Below, piece by piece: positions 1 to 13,138 of a stretch of DNA of 64,000 nucleotides. Positions within the stretch are counted from its first letter, which is position 1, and each line of letters opens with the position of its first letter. This stretch comes from Platerodrilus igneus. Taxonomy: Eukaryota; Arthropoda; Insecta; Coleoptera; Lycidae. Position numbers and translations under genes: made by a program. The stretch lies in NCBI GenBank assembly GCA_036346225.1, contig JARFIW010000899.1:1302001-1366000 (forward strand), given 5' to 3'. The notes beneath the pieces are model-generated. The model did not search any database and was not told the origin of the DNA. It saw only the letters and a program-made list of their open reading frames with translations.

Positions 1-382
1 TGTTTATACTAATCATCAGATTTATCTGTGCTTATTTTTTCGTCATTAGGTTTTCCGTCTCAAAACTGGTTGGACACGTACCTGCACTTATTTATATTCT
101 GAGCTAGCCTACATAGTTCCCTGAAATTCTCACATAGCATGTGTATACAGTTCGTTCCCCTTCTATTGTGTTCTAATTTTATGCCCTATTTCACCGAGAT
201 TCAGCGAAGGGGGTTAAGCAACCTGTGGCTACCAAGATCCCCCAACACTTAGACGTTTGCCGAAATAAAGGTTTTCCAGTAAATCCTTTCACACTTAACA
301 TTATTCGAGAATATTGCCCAACCAATTCTTGTAGTTATAATAATCATCATGTTTAAGCACAGTTATGTTTTTTGTCATTAGT

Positions 383-3348
383 TTATCCATCTTGGGATTG
401 GTTGGATGCGTACCTCCATTGATTTCTAATCTGGGCTAGCCTACACATCTCCCTGAAACCCCTACAGCCTACATCTTTTACTATCTGTGTGCAGTAGTCT
501 AACCTAGGTCTACCTCTTCTTCTCTTTTTTCCTATCTCTGCTTCTAGTATATTCCGCACTATTCCTTCATGCCGTAGTATGTGGCCTATCATCCTATCTC
601 TCCTATTTTTTGCCGTTTTCCACATATTTCTTTCTTCCCCTACCATTTTTAGTACCTCTTCGTTCTTAACTTTGTCTGTCCATGATATCTTCATCATACG
701 TCTGTAGCACCACATTTCAAAGGCTTTTACCTTTTTCTTGTCCGCTTCTCCTACTGTCCAGGCTTCACATCCGTACAGTGCTGTTCTCCATACATATGTT
801 TTAAGCAATCTTTTCCTTGTTTCTATGTTTGTGGTCTTTGAGCACAGTAGTTGCTTTTTCTTGTTAAATGTAGCACGACCTTGTGCTAATCTTTGTTTTA
901 TATCTTTTGTGCTTTTCCCATCTTGTGTTATTTGGCTTCATAGGTAGCAGAAATCCTAACCCTCTTGCAAGTTCATGTTATATACTTGTATTATTGTTTT
1001 TGATTTATTTTCCCCACCTTTGCATACTAGAACTTTAGTTTTAGTTTTGTTAATTTACATACCGTATCTCTCTGTTAGAACCGTTTCCATTTCATTAAGA
1101 GCAGATTCTAACTCTTCTTTGCTAGACGCTAATACCGCTATATCATCTGCAAATCTAAGCATATCAATTTTTTGTCCTTGCATAGTAATTCCAAATGTCT
1201 TCCTGCATTTGACCGTATTCATTGCCTCTTCTATGTACAAGTTAAAAATCAATGGGGATAGGGCACATCCCTGTCTCACCCCTTTCCTAATGTTTACTTC
1301 TCTACGTTCCTGCTCTAATTCTATTACTGCTGTTTGCTCTTTGTATAAGCTATGTACTATTCGTCTATCCCTATAACTCATTCCAATCTTTTTGAGTATT
1401 TCAAACATTTTTTTCCAATTTACATTGGCGAAAGCTTTTTCCAAATCTACAAACCCTATATGCACGCTTTCCCCTTTTTCTATTGTTTTCTCCATTATTA
1501 CTCCAGAGCTAAAATAACCTCCCGTGTTCCCCTGTTCCGCCTAAACCCAAATTGGTCTTCTCCTAGTATTTCTTCCGCCCGTTTTTCCATTCGTCTTTGC
1601 ACAATTCTAGTTAATATTTTTCACACGTGTGCTGTCAAACTTATTGTTCGAAAATTTTCACATCTATCCGCGCCTTTCTTTTTTGGTATAGTTGCAATGA
1701 TGCTACGTTTGAAATCTTTGGGTATCTCGCCTGTCTCATACATATAGCTTACAAGTTGGAAGAGACGTTCTGTTACTGCTTGTCCAGCGGCTTTTAGAGT
1801 TTCTGCTCGCACCTTATCTGTACCCGGCGCCTTACCATTTTTCAGACTCTTTAATGCTAATTCAAACTCATCTCCAAGTATAGGATATCCCAAGTCTTCA
1901 TTTTCAATGTCTGATTCCTGTTCTAATGCAGTTAGTTCCTCTCCTGCATATAAATTCCCTATATATTCTTGCCATCTACCCACTTTCTCTACGTTTTCTA
2001 TAATAACGTTTCCTTGTGCGTCCCTTATATTTTTGCTGTACGGTTTTATATCCCTAAAATTCATTCTAATTAATTTGTATGCTTCATCTGTCTTTCCTAT
2101 TTCCATCTTCGTTTGTACCTCTTTGCACTTTTCATCAATCCACTGTTCTTTGGCTTTCCTACATTTTCGAATAATTTCTCATTTTATGGCTTTGTATCTC
2201 TGTTTTCCTGTTTCGTCTGATTTATTTTTGTATTTTTGTCTTTCTTCTATTAAATTCAGGATATCCTTTGTTATCCATGGTTTCTTATTTTCTTTTTGTG
2301 TATAGCCCAGAATATCTCTGGCCGCCATGTCTAGGCTAGATTTAATGTTATTCCATTCTGTTTCTACTTCCTTAGTATCAGATATTTTCCCGATATCTTT
2401 GAGCAATTCATTTGACTTTTTTTCAAATTTTTCTTGAATATCTTGATCTTTTAGTTTCTCTAAGTCCAAGTGCCTTTTTCCGCTCCTTTTTTTCATATTC
2501 TTAAATTTAAGTGCGGCCTTCATAATTACGATGTTGTGGTGAGTATCTATATCTGCTTCTGGGTAGCTTCTACAGTCTTTTACTTGGTTCCTAAACCGTT
2601 GTCTAACAAGAATGTAATCTATTTGATATCTTCCTATATCTCCTAGCATCTTCCACGTATATCGTCTTCTAGCATGATGTTGAAATAACGTGTTTGTGAT
2701 GATTAAATTGTTCTTGTCACAAAATTCTACCAGCCTATTTCCCCTGTCGTTTCTCGTGCCTAAACCAAATAAACCCACTACCGCTCCTTCCCTACCCTCA
2801 CCTACCACGGCATTAAAATCCCCCGTAATTATTAAATTTTCATGTCCTTTTACGTATCTTAATATGTCTTCGATATCTTTGTAGATGGCTTCTACCTCTT
2901 CGTCACTGTAGCTAGAGGTGGGCATGTATACTTGTATTATTACTGTGTTTACCGGTTTAGATTCTAATCTAACCATGAGTACTCTTTCGTTCTTTTGTAA
3001 GTAATTTTCTACGCAGTATCCTATCTTTTTCCGCATAACTATCCCCACACCCAAATTTCCTTCCTCTGCTCCTGTATGAATTACCCTGAAGTCTCCACTC
3101 CAAAAATCCCCCGCCTCTGGCCACCGAACTTCGTTAATCCCTACTATGTCTAGTGATAACCTATTCATTTCGATTTTTAGGTTCTCTAGCTTACCTACTT
3201 TCTTCATACTTCTAACATTCCACGCTCCGACTCGCAGAATGTTTCCGACTCTCTTTCCGATCGCATCCTCCGAAGTAGTCCCCTCCCGGAGATCCGAATG
3301 GGGGACTATTTTAACTCCGGAATTTTTTACCCCAGAGAATGCCATCAT
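383..3348 (-). pseudogene. LINE-a ORF2: endonuclease-reverse transcriptase, broken
   Basis: The protein would nick target DNA and copy the element RNA into the nick. The N-terminal apurinic-type endonuclease lies at about 2,600-3,300, with the WNVRSM, GINEVRW and GDFNAVVG motifs. RT follows at about 1,055-1,900, with GKAPGTDKV, QGCALSPLIF and the catalytic FADDIAVLA. The C-terminal region (383-808) has SWTDKV and the arginine-rich KKRRRGRPRLDY. The frame is broken at least four times. At 2,178 a Trp codon of the open copy (24,748-27,015) is TGA. Near 1,620 a Ser codon is TGA. Near 1,505 one base is lost. Near 1,055 a Lys codon is TAA. It is inactive as it stands. Confidence 0.9.
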
Positions 3349-3655
3349 GTTTATTACAATTTAAGTACGCTGTGTACTTGGGAGGTGATGTGGTGGTTTC
3401 CCGTTGCCTTCCACATCGCGGTAGTGTGTCTTAGACTGCCATACCTACCCCTATGGTCTTTGCCAATCTAAGTACCGAAAGAGCCGCTGCCCTCTTTCGG
3501 GGACCTGTCTTAGTATGGTTCCTCACTAACGACCCTACTACTTTGGTTGGACCTGTAGTTTGGCTCTTTAGCTCATTAGAACACGCAAGCCATTTCACCT
3601 GTTCTAATAACTTAGAAGTTCGTCAAGGTGCAGGTCCATTCGAAATGGGGTCATA
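3349..3655 (-). other. 5' UTR of LINE-a copy 1
   Basis: This is the region upstream of the ORF start at 3,348 on the minus strand. It is richer in G and C than its surroundings and has no long minus-strand ORF. The start of the unit is set by eye where the AT-rich background resumes. A 96-codon plus-strand ORF here (3,453-3,743) looks like chance. Confidence 0.6.
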
Positions 3656-6382
3656 CATATACAGAAGTTATTTTTATTTTTACATTTTCTTAGTATATTA
3701 TTTAAAATATACGAAAAACCATAGCAATACGATATTTGTTTAGTAAGTGCGATCTTCATATTAACCAAGTCTTTATTAAAGGAAAATCAATTCTTTAGTT
3801 AAATCGTAAACATTAGATTTTAAAAATGGTAAAAATGGCAAAATTGTCATCTACGTACCCTAGCCACATTTTTCTTAACATATTCAAAGTAGTGTCTATT
3901 TCAAATCGTGACACACAAATTTGTCATGAAAGGTGATAGGCTGTGTTCCATTTAAGTTTTTCACGTTACTTACATAACTTATTAAGTTAAACAGCTCAGA
4001 GATGCGCAATATGATACAAGCTCACTATATTCATTTATTTTATCGTCACCAACATCACAATCTATTAGAACATCCTTTAAATATGTTAACGTACGTGGTA
4101 TTAGAAGACTAGGAAATAGTCAACGTACTTTAAATAAAATTAAAATTTTGTTCTCTCCTTACTTTACTAATGAATATTAAGAGATTAACTACAAACAAAA
4201 TTAAACTTGAAATTCTTACTTAGTTGATAACGACTGTGGTAAATAATAAGTGGTGAGTTATATCTGAAACGACTAATTTCATACATTTACCTAATCGATA
4301 TAGTTTTGGAATTTCATGATTTCTAGCTCTCAATTTCACTCTTAGTGTGGATGAGTTTGAGTATTTTTCAAAACAGACTGTTTGCTAATTTATGTCACGC
4401 TTTAAAATTGAGTTACAACAAAACTTTACATTCCAAGAATAAGGTTGTAGCATGTGGATGACATTTTTTAGCACATTTATAAGGGTAACATAAGTGTTAA
4501 CAATATAAGCGTGCGTCGGCTAACTACAGCGGTACGGAAGTGAGTCCATATGGATAAATGAGAAATGAAGACAAAGAAAAATAAACAGATTCAAAAATAA
4601 TAAATAACGTGGCTTAAATAACGTGGCTTAAATAACTTCTACGTTACATTAGCACTTACCCTGAAAGGTTTTCTTTGCCAAAATCGAGAGGCGCCAAACC
4701 GTCGGTCACAGGAATTTCTCTGCATAAAACTCTCTTGCTTTGATCATAATATAATAAAATCATAAACTAAAATACTTCTTCCAAGTAAAATACTAATCAC
4801 TAAGGTAGCTGAATATCCGTTACAAGTAACTGAATTTACCTATTTCCTAAATAAATTGAAATCAAATTTAACCTAAACTTAAACTATAACATATATAAAT
4901 TCCATGGTACTAACTTTTGAAATCGTTACAGTTCTGTGGCATTTGAGTTCATTATTTAGCTATATTATATCAGAAGGAACAATTTTCTAATAGAAATAAA
5001 TGTTATTATCATTTAATTCGCTTTGAATTTATATTAAGAATATATTCAATTGTAACAAATAGTTTAGATTTGTTCCAAGAACTAAACGTCTCGTAACAAG
5101 TTATAAACAAGTCACTTGTTTTGCCTAATTCGTAGGAGGGTTGTATACATTTTTAAGAATTACTTAGTTAATATAGCGCTTATGGAAAGTTTCACAAGGT
5201 GACGCTTCATACAGATAACCTGTTCGTTATATTGATAGTATCGAGGAAAAATAGGCCATTTTTGTTCTTGTACAACAGTAACATGGCGTGTGAAAAGAAG
5301 ATGTTGGCACTTTTATGTGCCAGCTGGTGCTTAAGAATCGCCATCTAAGTCGACGGAAGGTTCACGGTCGTCTTAGAGGGGGACCGGAATGTTAAAGTTT
5401 CCCCGGGCTCTATTAATACGGCATAAAGATTCAATAAAGTAACAACGTGGTTACCTAACCTCGGTATCCACTAACGGTGAGATAATAATTTTTTAGTAAT
5501 TCTTATGCTAAAAGAACCTTTCACTTTGCAGCGCAGCGTTTGATTATGAAAGAATTTTTGTAGCAGAAAGTATTTCAGATCGCTCAGATGGTGTCGGTTT
5601 GGTAGAAAAGTATGACGTCATAATGTCATCCGTTATTTTCGGAAATCCTATAGGTGAGATTTTGCTGGTAAGATGAAGCCCTAAGTTTTGGGTTTGGAAT
5701 TTTTTTGAAGCTGGAGTTTTACATGTACGAAAACCAGTATTTAAAACCCTCATTGGCGTAGGAGTTAATTCCTGGTGAGTGTTTGAATTTCTTTGTGTCA
5801 CTTATAGTTGGAGCTTTATTATCACGATTATGAACTTTCTTGAAAATGCCCATACAGTTATTAAATATTTTAAATTTTATGAGAGTATTAATATTACATT
5901 TAGGATTTAATATAAACGGTCGTAAAAATAACAACGCTCTAGTAATCGTTTGTCAGATTTTTTTGTTAAATGTTAAAATTAAAAAAAAAACAGGTAAGCT
6001 TGCTCTTTCGAATTAAATCAAACTATTTTGTGAAACATGTGATATATGCAGGTGGCTTTATAAAAAGTTAGTAAAGTTCACTTTCACATCAATATGTCCA
6101 TTTATAGTATGCTTAATCGTTAGTAAATTAACCGTGTTATTTCAGTACCATGTCAATCTGATAAATTTTGACTTATATAATCTTTTTGCTATTTGAATAC
6201 TTTTCTTATAACAAATACTACGCGCGAGGTTTATTTGAAACTTATGTGAACCAATCTAACAAATCTGTCAATTGGAGTTACTAAAATTTTTTGTTAATTT
6301 TACTATTTAATGAAAAAATTTAAGAATCTTTATTCTACAGGAAAAGTTCGATTTTACTTTTAAATATCATACTTGCGATTTC

Positions 6383-6385
<3 letters not shown>
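3656..6385. other. AT-rich non-coding stretch
   Basis: No recognisable gene. A 14-bp direct repeat (ggcttaaataacgt) occurs twice near 4,610-4,640. Short minus-strand ORFs at 5,544-5,934 have no recognisable motif, overlap each other in different frames and look like chance. Confidence 0.5.

Positions 6386-6422
<37 letters not shown>
6386..6422. repeat. (TA)n microsatellite
   Basis: Uninterrupted TA dinucleotide tract of about 18 units. Confidence 0.98.
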
Positions 6423-6425
<3 letters not shown>

Positions 6426-8292
6426 ATGGATTCAAAGGGTTAAATTTGGGGTAAGCAATGCAATTTCAAACACCCTGTATAGAAAAAAAGAACTAATTAT
6501 GTAGGCGCAAAATTAATTTCATTTATTTAATTCAAATGAACAAGTATTGACGTATTTTTATAATTAATGATTGAAAAGTAATAGGTTCATAAAAGAAAAC
6601 CAGTTTTAAAAACGCATAATTAATTTAATTTATTTTAATTCAACGTGTAATAACGTCAAAAAATGCATCGGGGTATATAAAATCAATAATCTCAAGGCGA
6701 AAAGGGTTCGTTGTAACAAAGAAGGACGTTAATTGTGTCGAATACCGTGAAATATAAACTCCAAGAAGTGTTATTTTAAACGATCAATAATTATGAACAC
6801 CTGCATGTTGGAAAGATCATCTTCTTCGTATTTATGAACATAATAACACGGGTTTCAAAGAATATAAGAATAAAAGCTAACAAGAGTTTCTTAAAGAGCA
6901 GAAGGGATGCACAATCAATAAGATGCTACAGATAGAGATGGGTATAAAAGCATTCGATTTCAAACGCACGTATTCAACCCACGTGGACGCGGTCAGCAAT
7001 ATCGATTTTCTACCACTCAACGGGGGTTAGAACGCGACATCCAATATGCATAAGACAGGGATAACAATATTACAGGCGGAGTTTCATGACGACACAGGAC
7101 TGTATCATTGGTTGAAACGAGTAGTTTATAAACAGACGAACACGCGACAGGTGAATGCGGTTGTTTGGATGATACGGCAAGTTCACGAGGTAAAATTCTA
7201 AGAGCTTTAAGACTGTTATATCCAAAATTTGCAGAAATATTATTTAAATTGAGTATTTCGCGTTAAGTGGGTCCGGGAGTTTACATTTTGAACCGTATAA
7301 ATACGGGATGGAAGTTATTAAGTTTCTCTTTACTACTCTTGATTTTCGCATCGCTTTAACTACGTATAACTATAAACCGACGTTATAGTAGAGTTTTGTG
7401 AGTATTAAAATTTATTTGTAACATGGTACGGTAGTACTAGCTCTTATAACTTGGTATTTGGGGGCCTTATAGTTATTAACGCGAGTAGTGGCGAGTGATT
7501 TGAATTAACTGAGGTCCAACCAATACCATGTCAAGCTAGTAAATTAATAAAGCAATAAACACAAGTGTAATATACGTGAATTTGGATGCTGGGATGGTAT
7601 GGTAATTAGTAGCACGGAGCTCGGTGTAGACCGAGTTATAATCTATAAATATCTGGTGGATCAGAGCGCAGAGACGAGAAGCCTATAGGTTTTTAGGGGA
7701 CAGCATTATCGACGGAAATGGAGCCTTGAAGCGTTTTCCAGGTAACTCATTTGAATTGCTGTTATTTGATAAACTGTTGGAATTATTTGTGATGTGTGAG
7801 TGAACTTTGGGGGTTATTTATGTTTTTTTTAACGTATTGGAAAAGATACGTGTACTTGACTAGGATGAGGGTATTTTAAATATTAAAAGAAAAAGGTGTA
7901 TGTAAAGTTTACTAAATTTCATTACGAAATTAAATTAGATTGTTAAGGGTACATGGGTTATTAATTTTGTAGTAATTTTATGCAAGGTGAAAAGCATACA
8001 TTAATAAACTGGGTTATTATGAGCTCACCATACTCCAGTGTGCAATAATAAATATAGGGAATTATTTGGGGCCCATTTACTCCTGTTGTATTAAATGTGT
8101 TTACAATTAAAATTTTAAAACAAGGACTTTACAAAAATCGCACTTATTGAGTTTTAACTAGAGTACCGAAATGTACATATCTGTGAATAATCTTGTAAAT
8201 AGTGGTAAATAAAAATTGTATGATTGTTGTATTATTTTGTGATTTTATTGAATGGTGTGTGAATGGGAAGGAAGAATATTATTTAAATTTAG
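6423..8292. other. Non-coding stretch, possible old repeat DNA
   Basis: No ORF I recognise. TATA-like strings lie at about 6,674 and 7,296 (tataaata), and an acaccctgtata motif at about 6,470 of the kind often seen in arthropod repeats. Part may be an old LTR, but I find no second copy in the window. Confidence 0.35.
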
Positions 8293-8366
8293 GTATCCAT
8301 GAAAAGGCACAGCTAAGCTAGCCAGGGAAGCTGCTGAAGATATTTTGTTGCAGCAGAAAAATCCGG
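8293..8366 (+). other. Candidate small exon 1 (weak)
   Basis: The segment follows an AAATTTAG acceptor-like site and ends at a GGTAAG donor-like site. One frame reads AKLAREAAEDILLQQKNP before the donor, but there is an in-frame TGA near the 5' end, so the exon, if real, is shorter. The phase (one base carried over) fits the next candidate. I do not recognise the protein. A chance splice-like pattern is at least as likely. Confidence 0.18.
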
Positions 8367-8452
8367 GTAAGAAGTTTTTTTGTGAAATTTTTTTTTTAAA
8401 GTATTTGGCAAATGACTCATTCTCGACTATCTTAAACGTCCACGATCCACAG

Positions 8453-8454
<2 letters not shown>

Positions 8455-8510
<56 letters not shown>
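8455..8510. repeat. (AT)n microsatellite
   Basis: Perfect AT tract of 28 units. Confidence 0.98.
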
Positions 8511-8512
<2 letters not shown>

Positions 8513-8767
8513 TTTATTTATGAGTATTTAAAGTTAATGACATTACAATGCGAGAATATAATTTGTAGGTAATGAAACGTGAGGGACACACAAGCACAGT
8601 AATGTTACAGAAGCGATGTAAGTGACTTCATTCTGATATTCATTTATAGGTACAACACTTACAGTATGGTAGTTCCATGATGATTAATTCATGGATATTG
8701 TCGTTTTTTTGTTGTAAGACGCAAACTGTGTCTTTTGATTAAATTTTATTGTGACATTTTTTTCCAG

Positions 8768-8815
8768 GATCATCGCTGCAGGAGTCGAAGAAGATACATT
8801 TGATCGTTTCCAGAG
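8768..8815 (+). other. Candidate small exon 2 (weak)
   Basis: A 48-base segment between TTTTTTTCCAG (good polypyrimidine tract plus AG) and AGAG|GTATTA. In the phase set by the previous candidate it reads SSLQESKKIHLIVSR without a stop. There is no family match by eye. The support is the phase agreement and the good acceptor only. Confidence 0.18.
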
Positions 8816-8819
8816 GTAT

Positions 8820-10655
8820 TATTTTGCATAACTTGTATTTTTTGATAGTCTCTATAGCCTATAAGTTTTTGCATCTTCTCATAGAATACTTTTGTTTTTT
8901 TTATAGCCCATATAAATGCGTTGGCGCTCAATTCGCCTTCCTTTTTTTATTCCTACGTATAGTTGAATTTATATTGCATTCACGCCCAATCTCATTACTC
9001 GCCCTTGGGGTAATTCCCAGACTAAGCCGTGAATATTGTAAAGTACATGAGTCTATAAAAAGCCATAAGATTAAGGATAAATTTTAGTCAGATAACATCA
9101 ATAAAAATCGCCTTACTGACGCCCTACGTCAAAACAGTTGCCCTAGTGTGCCTGACTCACCAAAACAGAAAAAAAAAGTTACAAAACTCAATTAATATAA
9201 AATGGTATTAGTTCACATACAAATATACTTTCCCAAAAACAATTTCTTAACCTCAAATTTGGCTAGGTATTGCTAAAATAAACTCTAAAGAAAAATCTTA
9301 AAATCTAAGCCATTATCAAAACTATGTGTCACTCCAAATTTTTCCAGTTTGTATATTTATTTAAAAGTTATTTATATATCCCCAATTATTGAAAATGCCG
9401 TGCATAATAAACACAAAAACAACAAGAGATAAATCCCATATTTTTCTCCTTTCGTCGCTAATAAGTTCAACCCACTATTTATATTCACGCCTAAATTAAT
9501 TCCTTATTATATAAATAACAATCAATAGGCATTTTAGTTGATAAATGCATAATTAAAATTCTTAAACGTACAAACTACCTACTCACTGGGTAATGCAAAG
9601 ATATCCAAAACACCAACGTTTTCTTTAAGTTATTCCTACAGTTTTCCAACAACGGAAAGCCTCTTTGTACTACACAAACCACAATTCTAACTTAATGGAG
9701 GGATGATGCACCCAGTCCTAACGCCTTTGTTTTCAAACAGTTACGGCGACACTACATCTGCGGGCGCGTTTATTAAACCACCTTACCACTTGCAGTTGTA
9801 TTTCACATTTATATGTCGATAGCCACCTATTCCCTTTTGGAATACAATCAAAGTTTTCTTGGAGCTTTTGTACGTTCAACCTCATATAGAAACTAACACA
9901 TCGACCCTCAATCCGGCGGTCGCGTCCACGCTTATCTATTCGCGCGTATTTCTAAATTTTGATGTTGACGTATCACCGGTGTACAATTAATTAGGATATA
10001 ATTATTGTCCTTTAATCCCCCTTCTCATTCACATGTTATCGATGTTTTCATGGCATTCTCCAATCTTGCTATTAAGTTAATGACAAATGAAACGGGAAAG
10101 TCAGTATTATCACATAATTTAGGTAAGTTTTGATTTTTATTTCTTTGTCTGAAGCCATATAAAATAAAAACATTGTAATATATTGAGTGAAAGAATTGTC
10201 ATTTTTGTAACCTTACACTTATGCGTTTTCCTTGCACAGCGTCTAGTTTTTACATTGTAGTAAAGTATATCTGTGGTTTCCTTTTGTATTTGCAACTATA
10301 CAACTTTAAATTAAATTTATTCAACTAACATTTCTAAAAGCTCATATTTCGGGTGTCTATTAACAAATTCCATCCATTTTTGTAACAATTCTGAAAGCTT
10401 TATTAGAAATATGACATGCTTTTACTATGAAATTTTATTGTTATAATTGGTTTGTTTACACTTATGGAGGACAAAATATTTGCCCATGTGTTTTCGTTCA
10501 TTATTGAAGGAGATTTGATTATAGTTGCCTGATGTAGGTGACGTTGTTTAAAATTGACAGATTTTTGATGTTGATATTTCAATTTTGTTTGTATTTTTTA
10601 ATTAAATGCAATAAACGAACACAGTAATAATTTACTGCATCATTTAATTTATTTT
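8820..10655. other. Non-coding stretch
   Basis: No recognisable coding sequence, RNA gene or repeat pair within the window. The ORF at 8,800-9,087 is hydrophobic, AT-driven and unconvincing. Confidence 0.4.
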
Positions 10656-10659
10656 ATAC

Positions 10660-12180
10660 TGCAAATACTAAATTGGTGACCCCGAGATGCGGTAACTCAG
10701 AAAAAAGCAACGAAGTTATGAAGATCACTAATACGGAAAAAAAATTGCACGCGTAAGTGTAAAGATACCTCCTTTTTGGAAGCAAAATCACAGTTAGCTG
10801 CTTGTATACCCACAGATGCCACCAAATATCATACAGTCGTCGCTGCAATGGAATCCGATGTTCTCAGCAGATGAGCGCTTTAAAGCAACGGTTTGAATCC
10901 GTGTTTGCTGACCCCGAAGAGAAGCAGTTTAAAAAATGTCTGACCTGCTTAAAGTTAAGCGATGAAAACCCTTTAATTTAATTAAGGAAATGAAGAAATT
11001 AAGTAAAAATAAACTGCATAGTGATTCACTAAAGACATTATGGATTCAGCATTTGCAAACTCAGATTCAAGCTATTTCGTCTGTTAACAAAAAAGAATTA
11101 TAGAGGCTAGCCCCAATGGCTGATGAAATTACAGAAGTCGCGAAACCTAACGAAATTAACTATGTGCTCAATGTTGCAACAAATAACCCAGTTAATTTAG
11201 ACATCTTACAACGCTTAAAAAAAGGTAAACAATTTAACAGAATTATTCGAAAAATGTCAAACTATTGACGAGAAGCTTTTTGGACGGAATGAGTGAAATA
11301 GATACAAATCTCGCGATAGATATCGCATGTATACAAGAAAATGCTAGTTCCATAAAAAATTTGACAAACAGGCTACCAAATGTGAAAAACCTTGCGTTTT
11401 CAACAAAAGGACGGAAAACTTTTGTATTCAGTCGTTAGGAACGACAAATGATCGAGGCAGTAATAAATCAAGTAATCTTTTCATGATGGGACAAGAGCTC
11501 AGGTATTGCTTTTCTTATAGTCACAGGGGCAGATATTTCAGTACCCCTCTTGCCAGATAAAAAGGGTTCTTCATCAGATTTGCAAATGTTTGCCGCAAAT
11601 GGTACCCCAATTCAAACCTTTGGCGAGCGCTTAATTCATTTAGGTCTCGACTTTATGGTCGCAAATGCTTCTGAGGCTACTATCGGCGCAGATTTCTTAG
11701 CGCATTTCTGTCTCCTTGTAGATCTTAAATGGGCTTGTCTGGTCAATAGTAATAAAACTCTTTCTTCTAATGCAATTGCTTTAACCAGATCTTCCTCAAA
11801 TTCAACTACAATAATTAAAGGTTCACAGTACTCAGATTTATTAAACGAGTTCAAAGAAATAACAATACCACTAGCCAGAGGTCAAAGGACCAGAATTTTG
11901 TTTTCCTTATCTCGACAATGTTCTGATAGCGTCAAGTGATGAAAAGGAACATGTCAAACACCTGAGAATTCCTTTTGAAAGATTCAAAAGTTCGGAATCG
12001 TAACTAACGCAGCCAAATGCAGTTTAGGAAAGACAAAAGTCAAATATTTAGGTTATACAGTTTCACCTTCGGGTATCAGTCCCTTATCCGGTAAGATAGC
12101 GGCTATTTTAGATTATAAATTAGCTAATGCAATTAAAGAGTTAAGACGCTTCCTTGTACTAGTTAATTTTTACAGCAGAT
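10660..12180 (+). pseudogene. Decayed gypsy-type LTR element: gag, protease and RT remnants
   Basis: A primer-binding-like TGGTGACCCCGAG lies at 10,674-10,686. Gag-like remnants follow; near 11,040-11,140 one frame gives LWIQHLQTQIQAIS, then a stop. The protease (11,520-11,830) reads TGADIS, then AANGTPIQTFGERLI and IGADFLAHF; the catalytic Asp codon that should precede TGA is missing. The sequence then jumps to the RT palm, where the catalytic motif is YLDN instead of YLDD (about 11,908), followed by SKCS/YLGY-type connection sequence to 12,180. RT fingers, RNase H and integrase are absent. It ends abruptly where the LTR at 12,181 begins, so that element probably inserted here. Confidence 0.85.
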
Positions 12181-12708
12181 TGTAGTGTACGTAACAATAT
12201 AGACGAATGTCCCATTAACGCGCCACCAAAACAGGTTTAGTTTAAGAATTTTGTTAGATGTAAGAGGGGTTGGTAGTTAGTCGGTATGAGGGTTTGATTA
12301 AGAGTATAGTTCTATGTTTTTGGTCACTTTAATATATTTACGTCTGTATTTACACTAAATTTCTGGGCATTATTGTATAAGGGTTTGGTTTATATGAATT
12401 ATAGTGCAAGAAACGGCAGAGAGTTGAACTATTACGCTCATTGCAAAGACACAGATTTAGGTTTTGTGAGTGCCGTCGCATAACGAGGGAAATATGATTA
12501 TTTAATGTAAGTTATTTATTTTGCTTACAATTGCCTGTATGGCATTGCTTATTCATAAACTATTTCTTGTATTCTGTGGGGTGATTACTCCTATATGTAT
12601 GTATTTTATTGTATAACCTACGTTTGAAGAAGTAAAGTAGGTTATTTGCGAGAGGCTTGTATCAGTTAACAACCTAGAGCCCTAGAGGAACAAAAAATAT
12701 ACAACATT
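12181..12708 (+). repeat. 5' LTR of element C
   Basis: The LTR begins right after the RT remnant and ends just before a TGGCGCACAACGG primer-binding-type sequence at 12,709. Ends can be read as TG...CA (12,181-12,706) or as errantivirus-style AGT...ATT (12,184-12,708). I find no second copy in the window; the LTR near 21,785 is different in sequence. Confidence 0.65.
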
Positions 12709-12722
12709 TGGCGCACAACGGC
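12709..12722 (+). other. Primer-binding-site-like sequence of element C
   Basis: TGGCGCACAACGG directly follows the LTR end, the usual position and the usual TGG start for pairing with a tRNA 3' CCA end. The primer tRNA is not assigned. Confidence 0.6.
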
Positions 12723-12867
12723 GAGCACGATTGTCAAGCTTGTCACAATAACGAACTATTAAGAGGTCAAGGTGTACAACATTGAAATCTAACTTATTTA
12801 CAAAGGTGTAGGAAATCATCATGTAGTGCAAGTATGCCTTCAAGAAAATCTAAACGGTCAAAGTTAG

Positions 12868-13138
12868 ACGGCGTGTGACTACTATGCCCAAGGTCCCGGG
12901 TTCATTCCGGACACGGTTCGCTTGAAAAATGTTAGGCGAGCATTTTTCACAAAAATACGCTCAAGTTCGGATGAGAGGTAAAATGGTGGTCCCGTGTGTG
13001 AGTGTTGTCACGCACGTTAAAGATCCCTACCTTGCTTGAAACAGCAAGAGTTCGGCAAAATTCAAAATTTCCAGGTAAAATAACTCGCTTTCTAGCCAAT
13101 GTGGTACCTTCAGTTGAGCATTGGAAAATCAAATGTAG
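12868..13138 (+). mobile_element. tRNA-derived SINE with 12-bp target-site duplication
   Basis: A 271-bp insert bounded by GGTCAAAGTTAG at 12,856-12,867 and 13,139-13,150. The head contains AGGTCCCGGGTTCATTCCGG (12,891-12,910), which resembles a tRNA B box and T arm. A later segment, GCACGTTAAAGATCCC near 13,011-13,026, looks like a conserved SINE body motif. It has no ORF and sits inside the gag of element C. Removing it and one duplication rejoins gag in the same reading region. The internal promoter would be pol III (inferred). Confidence 0.8.

Larger units (their letters stand above)
1..3655 (-). mobile_element. RTE-type LINE (LINE-a copy 1), near full length, inactive
   Basis: Non-LTR retrotransposon read right to left. 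The order is a 5' UTR (about 3,349-3,655), one ORF with endonuclease and reverse transcriptase, then a 3' tail that runs off the left window edge. The tail (1-382) holds a UTR unit (about 140-380) and a decayed second copy of the ORF C-terminus (about 50-140). This is the arrangement seen at 24,738-29,073 and 37,085-39,838. Order, motifs and (ATG)n-like tails on related copies fit the RTE clade. Clade assignment is by motif recognition, not by search. Confidence 0.9.

Noticed and set aside
5544..5934. Two overlapping minus-strand ORFs
   Set aside because: No motif, AT-driven composition, no splice or promoter context.
7055..7075. cagggataacaatattac, reminiscent of a homing endonuclease site
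   Set aside because: Only partial resemblance and no endonuclease gene.
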